This document shows, piece by piece, positions 16,835 through 24,899 of a DNA stretch of 37,123 bases. Below the pieces are notes generated by a model. The model had not been told where the DNA came from, did not search any database, and saw only the letters and a list, made by a program, of their open reading frames with translations. The number at the start of each line of letters is the position of its first letter. Within the stretch, counting starts at the first letter, position 1. Source of the DNA: Fretibacterium fastidiosum (GTDB lineage Bacteria > Synergistota > Synergistia > Synergistales > Aminobacteriaceae); the NCBI RefSeq assembly GCF_000210715.1, contig NC_021038.1, positions 711,871-748,993 on the forward strand, given 5' to 3'. Position numbers and translations under genes: made by a program.

Positions 16835-17096
16835 CTAGGGAAGCGCTGATTAATCTTTAAAAGTTGTTGAAAGTACTCAAGGAGCATCAAATAAAGGGTA
16901 TCCTTCAGCGCTTCCCTAAGATTTTAAAATGGGGCTACGCCCCCCACTTCGGGGAGCCTTCCGGCTGCCGTTCGCCCTTGCTCACGGGCCGTCAGTCCCA
17001 ATCCCCACGCGCTTCGCGCGGCCTGGTGAAGTTTCAGGCACTGAAGGGAGTCTATGCGGTTGACAGTTCTCAACGACTTAATCAGTGTTTCCCTAG
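16835..17096. mobile_element. MITE-like element, 254 bp, with CTAG target duplications
   Basis: Left end GGAAGCGCTGATTAA (16839-16853) and right end TTAATCAGTGTTTCC (17078-17092) are inverted repeats matching at 13 of 15 bases. Each is bordered by CTAG (16835-16838 and 17093-17096). A 4-bp CTAG duplication fits the YTAR target of IS5-group transposases, but no transposase is encoded, so it is non-autonomous. A third, internal copy of the end (TCAGCGCTTCC, 16905-16915, followed by CTAA) suggests a nested 80-bp unit. The middle (16948-16997) matches a module at 35851-35906. A TTGACA at 17060-17065 points out of the right end. It fills the gap between the genes at 16542 and 17129. Confidence 0.7.
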
Positions 17097-17128
17097 TGCG
17101 AACCTCCGTGCGATGAGCGGACCGCGCC

Positions 17129-19489
17129 TCAGCGGATGCGGCGCTCCAGGAACAGCGCGCCGACGAACGCCGACAGGATGAGGCCCAGGCCTGAGGCCGC
17201 GTTGCAGCCCCCGCCCTCCTCCTTCTCCTTCTCCTGGGGCCTGGGGTTGACGTCGTCCGACGAGCGCCCCGACTCCGGGTTGGCCCCTGCGGCGTCTACG
17301 TAGAGGCCCAGGTTCCACACGCCGTCCGCCGCCCCGTCGCCGATCAGGATGTAGGGGATGCCGTCGTCCCGGAACGTTCGCAGGTAGGCCGTGTAGCCCT
17401 CCCGCGGGCTTTTGGCGTCCGCCAGGAGGAGGATGAAGTCCAGGTAGAGCTCATCGTTGTAGAGGAACGCGCTGACGCACTCCGCAGGGTCCACGCCGCG
17501 CTGCGAGATGGCGGTGAACAGGTTCGTGTCCCGCTCGTCCGCCCTGCCGGAGCGCAGCCAGACCGTGCCGAAGCGCATGAACTGCTTCAGCAGGGCCTTG
17601 CCGTCCGCCGCCTCGCTCAGCTGCTCCCAGCGGCCCACCAGTATCTGCTCCCTGCGCGGGATGCGGAGGCGCACCCGCATCGGCTGAACGGCGATGGTCG
17701 CCGGCACGTCCCGCGACACCATCTGGACCACGTCTCCGGAGACGTCCTTCGACACGACGACGTCCATCGAGACGTCCATGGAGACCAGCCCGGCGGGGAC
17801 GTCGGTCTTGATCTCGAAGGCGTTCAGGGCGCTCGAACGGACGTAGGCGTCCGAGGCGCCGACGGCGCTGCTCCCCAGGGAGGCGGGCTTGCCCATCAGC
17901 TTCTCCAGCTCATAAGTTGTCTGCTCGTCGTTCTGCACCACGTCGGCGAACTGGTCCCAACGGAAGCCCTGTACGCGCCAGCGTCCGGTGGCCTCGGAGG
18001 CGCCTCCCGTCAGGGCCATGCCCCCGACCCGCCGGTAGCTGAGGCGCAGGTCGTGGTGCCGGGCCTCGGAGAAGGGATAGAGGCGGAAGGACTCGCTCGT
18101 GCCGTAGGAAGTGTTCAGGGTGTTGTAGCCCGTGCCGACGCGGTTCTTGTAAACCGTGACGAGCCCCGGCGCGATCTGGCTGTGGGCGTCCAGCTGGAAG
18201 TGGTCCGGCAGGCTGCCGTAGAGGTCCGGGGTCAGGTCGTACTTCCAGTGGTCGGGCCGGATGTCCCGGAAGGTGTAGCGCGCCGTCATGTCCCAGGAGC
18301 CGCCGCCCACGTCGCCGGAGCCGGTGTTGTCCCTCGGTCCTCCGATCATGTCGTAGCGCTGGAGGCGGTAGCGCGTGCCGGTGCGGTTCGTGATCCGCGT
18401 CTCCAGGTGGTAGCTGGGCAGGCCGCTGTTCAGGGAGTGGCGCATCATATAGAGCGCGCCCAGGTCCTGGGTCATCTCGCGGTCCACGCCCCAGCGAAAC
18501 TGGATGCGCTTCTCGATGTCCCCCATGCCGACGACGGTGTCGCCGCTGAGCGTCCTGTTGAAGATCATCATGTCGAAGTAGAGCTCGTTGCCGGGGTCGG
18601 AGGCCGGGCCGTCGTGGACGTTGGCCACCACCACGGGGACGTGGAGGGACTCGCGCCAGCCGACGTAGCCCGTGTCGAAGCTGGCGGACTGGCGGAACGC
18701 GATGTAGCCCAGCCTGCTGCCGTAGGCCTCCGGGTTCTCGGCCGTCAGGCTGACGTTCGCGGTCATGGATTCGCCCGGCATGACGCGCTGGGGCCTGTTG
18801 GGCTGCACGGAGACGGCGTACCCCTCCGCGCTCAGGAGCACGTCCTCCATCACGTCGCGAGAGATGACGTCATGGGAGACGATGTCGCCGGACAGGACGG
18901 GCGACGGGTTGATCGGGGTTCGGCCGCTCCCGGACTCGCGCCACCAATAGGGGAAGTGGCGCGCGTAGTGGTTGGCCAGGGAGACCTTGAACTGCCCCCG
19001 CCCTTCGGGGAGGACCAGGGCGATGGATTCGATGGGGTCCATGCAGGCGTCGCGGTAGCGCGTGTCGGGGTAGGCGGGGTAGGGCTGCGGCTCGTCGATG
19101 TAGACGGCCTCGAAATCGTAGAGCAGGTCCGCCGAGGTGGTCAGGGGCACCTCCGGCGTCTCGCCGCCGAGGGTCCGTCGGTAGAGCAGGCGCCCGTTGA
19201 GGTCCTCGTTGACGTAGCGCCACAGGTAGTTCTCGTAGCTGGTGGCGAACCACTGAGCGCCGGCGACGGTGTGTCCGTCGCGCGCGCCGCTCACGTCCCG
19301 AAGCTGGTAGTGGTAGCCGTACTCCGTGGTGTGGTCCCCGAAGGTGTAGTAGCGGTCCGCGTCGTCGTAGTCGTTGAAGCTGGGGTAGTCGTGGATGGGG
19401 TCCGCCACCGCGCCCCAGGCCGCACCGCCGGCGGCCAGCGCGGCGAGGAGGACGAGGGCCCCCGACACCAGGCGCACCGTCTTGCTCAT
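17129..19489 (-). CDS. Secreted Synergist-CTERM protein, function unknown
   Basis: A 786-residue exported protein with an N-terminal signal peptide (LVSGALVLLAALAAGGAAWG). The C-terminus is PRPQEKEKEEGGGCNAASG, a hydrophobic stretch LGLILSAFVGALFL, then ERRIR. This is the Synergist-CTERM sorting signal, with the conserved Cys at 762, thought to be processed and anchored at the envelope. The body is rich in beta-strand, Tyr and Asp and matches no enzyme I know. Two stretches are crowded with Asp-Val pairs (about residues 199-218, and 562-596 with MDVSMDVVVSKDVSGDVV). GGGAGG eight bases before ATG 19489 supports the start. It is downstream of alaS-ruvX on the same strand but 125 bases away, with a possible own promoter. 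Confidence 0.82.
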   Translation of the reverse strand: MSKTVRLVSGALVLLAALAAGGAAWGAVADPIHDYPSFNDYDDADRYYTFGDHTTEYGYHYQLRDVSGARDGHTVAGAQWFATSYENYLWRYVNEDLNGRLLYRRTLGGETPEVPLTTSADLLYDFEAVYIDEPQPYPAYPDTRYRDACMDPIESIALVLPEGRGQFKVSLANHYARHFPYWWRESGSGRTPINPSPVLSGDIVSHDVISRDVMEDVLLSAEGYAVSVQPNRPQRVMPGESMTANVSLTAENPEAYGSRLGYIAFRQSASFDTGYVGWRESLHVPVVVANVHDGPASDPGNELYFDMMIFNRTLSGDTVVGMGDIEKRIQFRWGVDREMTQDLGALYMMRHSLNSGLPSYHLETRITNRTGTRYRLQRYDMIGGPRDNTGSGDVGGGSWDMTARYTFRDIRPDHWKYDLTPDLYGSLPDHFQLDAHSQIAPGLVTVYKNRVGTGYNTLNTSYGTSESFRLYPFSEARHHDLRLSYRRVGGMALTGGASEATGRWRVQGFRWDQFADVVQNDEQTTYELEKLMGKPASLGSSAVGASDAYVRSSALNAFEIKTDVPAGLVSMDVSMDVVVSKDVSGDVVQMVSRDVPATIAVQPMRVRLRIPRREQILVGRWEQLSEAADGKALLKQFMRFGTVWLRSGRADERDTNLFTAISQRGVDPAECVSAFLYNDELYLDFILLLADAKSPREGYTAYLRTFRDDGIPYILIGDGAADGVWNLGLYVDAAGANPESGRSSDDVNPRPQEKEKEEGGGCNAASGLGLILSAFVGALFLERRIR

Positions 19490-19588
19490 CGATAAAACCT
19501 CCCGTGGGGCGTCGATCGAGGACGCCCTGAAATTTTTTCTGAACGCAGAACGCGAAGTCCGGCCGCCGCGCGGCGGGGCCTCGCCACT

Positions 19589-19617
19589 ATCTTACACCCG
19601 ACGGGACGGGGCGTCAC
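19589..19617 (-). promoter_or_regulatory. Candidate promoter of the Synergist-CTERM gene
   Basis: Minus strand GTGACG (19612-19617), 17 bases, TAAGAT (19589-19594), each 4 of 6 to consensus. The -35 overlaps the end of ruvX. Confidence 0.3.
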
Positions 19618-20054
19618 GGGGCGCCCTGCCGCGCAAGCCAGCTCTCCAGGATCAGGACGGCGGCGATCTTGTCCACCCGCTGACGCCGTCCGCTGCGGGA
19701 GACGCCGCCCTCAATCATCGCCCGATGGGCCATGACGGTGGTGAAGCGCTCGTCCCACGTGTCGAACGCCAGGTCCGGGTGGCCGGCGCGGAGGAGGTCG
19801 ACGAGCTTCGCCACCCTCTCCGCCTCCGGCCCCCTCGTGCCGTCCGTGCGCGTGGGCATCCCTACCAGGACCAGCGTCGGGGCGTACTGCACGAGGCAGG
19901 CCTCGAACTTTCGCCGCCAGCCTCCGTCCCTGTCCACCACGGGCCAGACGGCCAGCCCCTGGGCGATGAGGCGCATGGGATCGCTGATGGCCGCGCCGAC
20001 GCGGGCGCTGCCTACGTCCAGCGCCAGCACGCGCCCGGGCTGAGCCTCCGTCAT
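19614..20054 (-). CDS. ruvX: Holliday junction resolvase-like RuvX (YqgF)
   Basis: Small RNase H-fold nuclease of 146 residues, implicated in pre-16S rRNA 5'-end processing and, by fold, in Holliday junction cutting. Family motifs are VLALDVGSARVGAAISDP (first catalytic Asp), VLVGMPTRTDGTRG, WDERFTTVMAHRAM and VDKIAAVLILESWL (last catalytic Asp). The start codon overlaps the alaS stop as ATGA, and alaS-ruvX neighbourhoods are common in bacteria, so the two are translated as one unit. Confidence 0.93.
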   Translation of the reverse strand: MTEAQPGRVLALDVGSARVGAAISDPMRLIAQGLAVWPVVDRDGGWRRKFEACLVQYAPTLVLVGMPTRTDGTRGPEAERVAKLVDLLRAGHPDLAFDTWDERFTTVMAHRAMIEGGVSRSGRRQRVDKIAAVLILESWLARQGAP

Positions 20055-22690
20055 GCCCCCAACTGCCCCTTCAGGACCTCCGCCGCGCGCTCCAGGGCCT
20101 CGTCGAGCTTTTCCCCATCGCGTCCGCCGCCCTGGGCCGTGGACGGCCTGCCGCCGCCCTTGCCGCCCAGGACGGCCGAGGCCTCGCGCACGATGGCGCC
20201 CGCGTTGGCCCCCAGCTTCACGGCCCGGTCGTCCGCCATCACGATGAGCGTGCAGGCCCCGTTTTCGTCCACGGAGGCCAGGAGGGCCACCGACGGGTCC
20301 GGCCCCGCCTTCACCCGGTCCCCGACGTCGCGCAGGACGTCTGACTTGACGTCCGGGAACCTGCCGATGTGCAGCACTGCACCGCCCACGCGGCGCCGCT
20401 CCACGAACCGATCCACGTTGTCCGTCAACTCGTGGCGCGCCCGCTCCTGGGCCCGCTTCTGGAGGGCACGCAGCTCCTCTGCCAGGTCTTTAGCCTTTGC
20501 CTCCAGCCCCTCCTCGTCCGCGGAGAGGATGCCCATCAGGCGGCGCCGCAGGCCGAAGAGCACCTGCATCAGCTCCACGACCTCCATCCCCGTCATCGCC
20601 AGGATGCGGCGCGTCCCGGAGCCGATGCTCTCCTCGCGCAGGACCTTGAAGCTGCCGATGTCGCCCGTCGCCCGCACGTGCAGGCCGCCGCAGAGCTCCA
20701 TGGAGAAGTCCGGCACCGTCACCACGCGCACGACGTCGCCGTACTTCTCGTCGAACAGCGCCTTCGCCCCCAGCTCCCGCGCCTCCTCCAGCGTGTGCTC
20801 CGCCGTGGAGACGGGGACGTTCCGCAGGATCTCCCCGTTGACGATGCGCTCGACCTCCTCGATCTGTCCGTCCGTCAGGGGCGTGTGGTGCGTGAAGTCG
20901 AAGCGCAGGAAGCGGTCCGTCACCAGGGAGCCCGCCTGGCGGACGTGGCGGCCCAGCACGCGGCCCAGCGCCTCGTGCAGCAGGTGCGTCCCGGTGTGGT
21001 TGCGGCGGATGGCCTGGCGGCGCGCATCGTCCGCCTCGGCCGTCATGCTGTCCCCGACGCGGACGGAGCCCTCCGTCATCCTCACGCGGTGGACGATGAC
21101 CCCGCCGTGGGGCACGGTGTTCAGGACCTCCAGGGTCGTCTCCCCGTCCCGGATGGTCCCCGTGTCGCCCACCTCGCCGCCGCGCTCCGCGTAGAAGGGC
21201 GTCTCGTCCAGCACGAGCTCAAACTCCCCATTGCCCTCGACGTGGTCCCTTCGGCCCTCCTTCGTCAGGATGGCCGTCACCTTCCCCGCGCCCATGGCGG
21301 AGGCGTAGCCTGTGAAGCGCGTCGCGCCCCCCTCGTTCTCCAGCTCCGTGTAGACGTCGCCGGCGAGGGCGCTCTTCTTCTGCTTGCTTGAGGCCCTGGC
21401 CCGGTCCCGCTGCTGCTGCATGGCGGCCTTGAAGCCCGCTTCGTCCACGGCGAAGCCCTGCTCGTCCGCCATCTCCCGCGTCAGCTCCGGCGGGAAGCCG
21501 TAGGTGTCGTAGAGCGTGAAGACCACCTCCCCCGGCACCTCCCTGCGCCCCGCTGCGGCCAGTCGGGCCGTCTCGGCCTCGAAGAGGTCGGTGCCCTGCT
21601 GGAGGGTCCTCTGAAAGCGCTCCTCCTCCACGGTAATGATCTGTTCGATGGTGGGACGCTGATCGATGAGCTCGCGGTAGGGGTCGCCCATCAGGTCGAT
21701 CAGGATGGGCATGTACTCGCACAGGAAGGCCCCCTCGAACCCCAGGAGCCGTCCGAAGCGCACGGCCCGGCGCAGCAGCCGGCGCAGCACGTAGCCCGGC
21801 CCGTCGTTCGCGGGCAGCACGCCGTCCGCCAGCATGAAGGCCACGGACCGGACGTGGTCCGCAATGACGCGCACGGCCATGTCGTTGCGGCCGCCCTGGC
21901 CGTACTGGATGCCGGCGCGCGCGCAGGTGTGCCGGATCAGCGGCGTGAAGAGGTCCGTCTCGTAGTCCGTGTCCACGCCCTGCACCACGGAGGCCAGCCG
22001 TTCCAGCCCCATGCCGGTGTCGATGTTCTTGTGGGGCAGGTTCGGCAGGCTGCCGTCCTTCTGCCGGTCGAACTGGGTGAACACCAGGTTCCAGATCTCC
22101 AGGTAGCGGTCGCAGTCGCAGCCCACGCCACAGCTCGGCTTGCCGCAGCCGTAGTCCGGACCCCGGTCGTAGTAGATCTCGGAGCAGGGGCCGCACGGCC
22201 CCGTGTCCCCCATGAACCAGTAGTTGTTGTCCTGGCCGAAGCGCAGGATGCGGTCCTCCGGCAGGCCCGCCTGGCGGTGCCACACCTCCCGGGACTCCTC
22301 GTCGTCCTGGTAGATGGTGGCGTAGAGCCGGTTGGGGTCGAGGCCGATTCGATCCGTCAGGAACTCCCAGGCCCAGGTGATAGCCTCCTTCTTGAAGTAG
22401 CTCCCCCAGGAGAAGTTTCCCAGCATCTCGAAGAAGGTGTGGTGCCGCGCGGTGCGCCCCACGTTCTCGATGTCGTTCGTGCGCACGCACTTCTGGCTGG
22501 TGACGATGCGGGGGTACGGCGGCTGACGGATGCCCAGGTAGTAGGGCTTCAGGGGCACCATGCCCGCGATGGTGAAGAGCAGGGAGGGATCGTCCGGGAT
22601 CAGGGAGAAGCTGGGGCAGCGGTGCGAGCCCTTCTCCTCCCAGAACTTCAGAAACATCTCTCGAAGCTCGCGTCCAGTTCGATGCTGCAT
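20051..22690 (-). CDS. alaS: Alanyl-tRNA synthetase
   Basis: Class II synthetase of 879 residues that charges tRNA-Ala. The aminoacylation domain opens MFLKFWEEKGSHRCPSFSLIP. Motif 2 lies around GRTARHHTFFEMLGNFSWG and motif 3 around GPGYVLRRLLRRAVR. The editing domain carries NHTGTHLLHEALG (His 565 and 569) and CGGLHVRATGDIGSF (Cys 667, His 671), the complete zinc site that clears mischarged Ser/Gly. A coiled coil and glycine-rich end close the protein, so it is full length. GAGG eight bases before ATG 22690 supports the start. Upstream on the minus strand is an extended -10 (TGATATAAT). I found no T-box in the short leader. Confidence 0.97.
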   Translation of the reverse strand: MQHRTGRELREMFLKFWEEKGSHRCPSFSLIPDDPSLLFTIAGMVPLKPYYLGIRQPPYPRIVTSQKCVRTNDIENVGRTARHHTFFEMLGNFSWGSYFKKEAITWAWEFLTDRIGLDPNRLYATIYQDDEESREVWHRQAGLPEDRILRFGQDNNYWFMGDTGPCGPCSEIYYDRGPDYGCGKPSCGVGCDCDRYLEIWNLVFTQFDRQKDGSLPNLPHKNIDTGMGLERLASVVQGVDTDYETDLFTPLIRHTCARAGIQYGQGGRNDMAVRVIADHVRSVAFMLADGVLPANDGPGYVLRRLLRRAVRFGRLLGFEGAFLCEYMPILIDLMGDPYRELIDQRPTIEQIITVEEERFQRTLQQGTDLFEAETARLAAAGRREVPGEVVFTLYDTYGFPPELTREMADEQGFAVDEAGFKAAMQQQRDRARASSKQKKSALAGDVYTELENEGGATRFTGYASAMGAGKVTAILTKEGRRDHVEGNGEFELVLDETPFYAERGGEVGDTGTIRDGETTLEVLNTVPHGGVIVHRVRMTEGSVRVGDSMTAEADDARRQAIRRNHTGTHLLHEALGRVLGRHVRQAGSLVTDRFLRFDFTHHTPLTDGQIEEVERIVNGEILRNVPVSTAEHTLEEARELGAKALFDEKYGDVVRVVTVPDFSMELCGGLHVRATGDIGSFKVLREESIGSGTRRILAMTGMEVVELMQVLFGLRRRLMGILSADEEGLEAKAKDLAEELRALQKRAQERARHELTDNVDRFVERRRVGGAVLHIGRFPDVKSDVLRDVGDRVKAGPDPSVALLASVDENGACTLIVMADDRAVKLGANAGAIVREASAVLGGKGGGRPSTAQGGGRDGEKLDEALERAAEVLKGQLGA

Positions 22691-23034
22691 TCAAAAAAAC
22701 CTCTTTCCTGACGTGCGGCGCCGGGCCGCTCGAAATGATCTCAACATTATATCAAGCCTGACGGCGTTTAGGGAGGCGCGGGGCGGAGGGGCTGTTTCGG
22801 CCCCCCTGCGGTTGCGGCTTCGTTGTGATATTATCGTAGGACAAAACGACGTTTTAAAGAGGTTGGGCGAATGGATTCGTCGATCTCCCCGGTGAGGATT
22901 CGGTAAGGATTTGGAACGAGCGCCGGGGAGTGCGAGATGGCGGAGAATGCGGAACGCTTTTTAAAATCGTGAATGAGGCGGCGGTTCATCGGGCGCCGTC
23001 CAATATACAAATAACTAAGGAGAGGATTGCATTG
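22691..23034. promoter_or_regulatory. Divergent promoter region of alaS and the zinc-ribbon gene
   Basis: The gap holds two extended -10 elements: TGATATAAT on the minus strand (TATAAT at 22746-22751) for alaS, and TGATATTAT on the plus strand (22826-22834) for the zinc-ribbon gene. Neither has a good -35. AAGGAGAGG at 23017-23025 is the ribosome site of the plus-strand gene. The rest shows nothing I recognise. Confidence 0.5.
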
Positions 23035-23757
23035 ATGCTGACCAAGGCCAAATGCCCCGCCTGCGGGGGCGCGCTGGAGCTCAACCCCGGCCTGGAGCGG
23101 GGGATCTGCGTCTACTGCGGCAGCGAGTTTCTGGTTCGGGAGGCGATTCAGAAGTTCAAGGCGGAGGTCGACGGGCTCCCGACCCTGCAGAACATGCTGA
23201 TCCGCGCGGAGCAGAAGCTCTTCGATGGGGACCAGGAAGGCGCCGAGGCCTTGTACGAGAAGATCCTGGAGGGTGCGCCCACCTGCCACGAGGCCTGGTG
23301 GGGAATGTTCAAGGTGAAATTTCTTCGTAATGACTTCACATTCTATGAAGGGACGATAGGAAGAACCAGAGCTATGATTGAAAATCTGGGGAGCTCGCGT
23401 GAAGCGCTGCGCGCAATCGAATACGCCCCGGACGACGTGAAGGTTTTCTATTCAGGGGAGATCGAACGGATAAAGAGGAAGTGGGAGGCGGACTTGGCCC
23501 CGCACGAGGCGAGGGAGGCGGCCTTGGCCCGGAGGAGGGCGGAGCAAAGGAAGGAGGATGAAGAGAAAGAGAAGGAGAAAGAGAACACGATGAAAGGAAT
23601 TGGGAGAATTATGGTTGTGGGTATAGTTCTCTCTCTCCTGGTAGTAGCATCAACCGACTCATCGGTAGGTACAGGAATAGACTCACCTGCATGTTGGGGA
23701 GCTTTCTCATTCTGGGGATGTCTACTTGGTTGGGGTTTGACCGTTATGATGAGATGA
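23035..23757 (+). CDS. Zinc-ribbon protein with C-terminal membrane segments, unknown function
   Basis: A 240-residue protein. The N-terminus is a zinc ribbon with CPACGG and CVYCGS (Cys 7, 10, 25, 28). A helical, TPR-like region follows (AEQKLFDGDQEGAEALYEKILEGAPTCHEAWWGMFKV, in pieces). Then comes a highly charged coiled coil (RRRAEQRKEDEEKEKEKEN) and two hydrophobic segments near the C-terminus (IMVVGIVLSLLVVA and AFSFWGCLLGWGLTVM). ATG 23035 is fixed by AAGGAGAGG nine bases upstream. From about 23320 the DNA is clearly poorer in GC and uses AGA, ATA and TTA-type codons unlike its 5' part and neighbours, so the gene may be a fusion or recently acquired. Function unknown. Confidence 0.7.
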   Translation: MLTKAKCPACGGALELNPGLERGICVYCGSEFLVREAIQKFKAEVDGLPTLQNMLIRAEQKLFDGDQEGAEALYEKILEGAPTCHEAWWGMFKVKFLRNDFTFYEGTIGRTRAMIENLGSSREALRAIEYAPDDVKVFYSGEIERIKRKWEADLAPHEAREAALARRRAEQRKEDEEKEKEKENTMKGIGRIMVVGIVLSLLVVASTDSSVGTGIDSPACWGAFSFWGCLLGWGLTVMMR

Positions 23758-23999
23758 GGCACTTATAGCGGAGTCCAGAGCACGCGCAGACCACCAACGG
23801 GTGTAACGAGTTGAGTGGGGCGCTCAGGGGCTTCATCGGCGAACGCAGTGAGCTGTACAGATATTCTGCGGATTGCAGAACGTTTGAACAATCGTTCCGG
23901 AAAATGCCTCGGCTTTCGTCCCCCTGATGAGTTTTTTTCAATTTGTCTGTTGCGTTTGGCCTGACGAGCCAGCGGTAAGGACCATGTCTCAAACGACGA
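23758..23999. other. Gene-free, lower-GC stretch
   Basis: About 240 bases of lower GC continuing the composition of the gene upstream. I find no ribosome site, RNA or clear hairpin; a GATGAG-TTTTTTT run at 23928-23939 is the only terminator-like hint. It could be the remainder of the acquired segment. Confidence 0.4.
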
Positions 24000-24899
24000 A
24001 TGGAGGGAGCGGACCTGGAATCCGAGGTGGAGGAGAGGCTGCGGGGAGTTCGCCGGCTTCTGGAGGCGATGGGCGACGTCGCCGTGATGCTGTCGGGCGG
24101 CGTGGACAGCGCGTTGCTGGCGGCGCTGGCCCACGAGGCACTGGGCCGGCACGCCGTGGCCGTGACGATCGAGTCCCCGCTCCTGTCCGCCGACGAGCGG
24201 GCCGACGCCGGACGGTTGGCCGCGCAGGTGGGCATCCGACACAAGGTGCTTCCAATGGACGAGCTGGAGGACGCGGGTTTCGTCGCCAACCCGCGGGACC
24301 GGTGCCACCTCTGCAAGAGGATGCGCCTCGAGGCCGTCGTCCGCTGGGCCGCGGAGCGCGGCATCCCCTGGGTGTTGGACGGGGCGAACGCGGACGATCG
24401 GGGGGACTATCGTCCGGGAATGAAGGCGCTCATGGAGTTTGGCTCCGTGCGGAGCCCCCTGTTGGAGGCGGGGATGACGAAGGCGGAGGTCCGCGCCGCC
24501 GCGAGGGCGATGGGGCTCTTCACGTGGAACAAGCCCGCGCGCGCCTGCCTGGCCTCCCGAATCCCCTACGGGGAGCCGGTGACGGCGGAGGCGCTGAGGC
24601 GCGTGGAGGCCGCGGAGCGCTTCCTGGCGGGCATCCTGCCTCCCGCGGCGCAGTTTCGCGTGCGGGCTCACGGCGACCTGGCGCGCGTCGAGGCGGAGTG
24701 CCGGGACCTTCCCCGCGTCCTGGCGCGGAGGGAGGCCGTGGCGGAGGGTCTGAGGGCGGTCGGGTTCCGCTACGTGACGCTGGACCTCGTGGGCTACCGC
24801 GTGGGGAGCCTGAACGAGGCGCTGGACCAGGGCGCGGCGAAGGACGTTCAGGCCCCTGCCGGGACGGCGGGAGCGGTTGGGACGAAAGGAGTGTTTTGA
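24000..24899 (+). CDS. larE: LarE-family ATP-dependent sulfur transferase
   Basis: PP-loop enzyme of about 299 residues that adenylates pyridinium-3,5-dicarboxylate mononucleotide and adds sulfur, a step in making the nickel-pincer cofactor of lactate racemase and its relatives. The PP-loop is LSGGVDSALLAAL (SGGVDS at residues 32-37). The cysteine that donates sulfur in the Lactobacillus enzyme corresponds to ACLASRIPYGEPVT (Cys 183). A further CHLC (Cys 102, 105) gives three cysteines, the pattern of LarE forms that hold an iron-sulfur cluster. The start is uncertain: GGAGGGAG lies just inside ATG 24000, so GTG 24027 is possible. It abuts the antiporter gene. No larB or larC is in the window. 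Confidence 0.88.
   Translation: MEGADLESEVEERLRGVRRLLEAMGDVAVMLSGGVDSALLAALAHEALGRHAVAVTIESPLLSADERADAGRLAAQVGIRHKVLPMDELEDAGFVANPRDRCHLCKRMRLEAVVRWAAERGIPWVLDGANADDRGDYRPGMKALMEFGSVRSPLLEAGMTKAEVRAAARAMGLFTWNKPARACLASRIPYGEPVTAEALRRVEAAERFLAGILPPAAQFRVRAHGDLARVEAECRDLPRVLARREAVAEGLRAVGFRYVTLDLVGYRVGSLNEALDQGAAKDVQAPAGTAGAVGTKGVF

Noticed and set aside
22691-22760. Possible T-box leader before alaS
   Set aside because: The leader from the extended -10 to the start is only about 50 bases and shows no T-box sequence or terminator, so there is no room for the structure.
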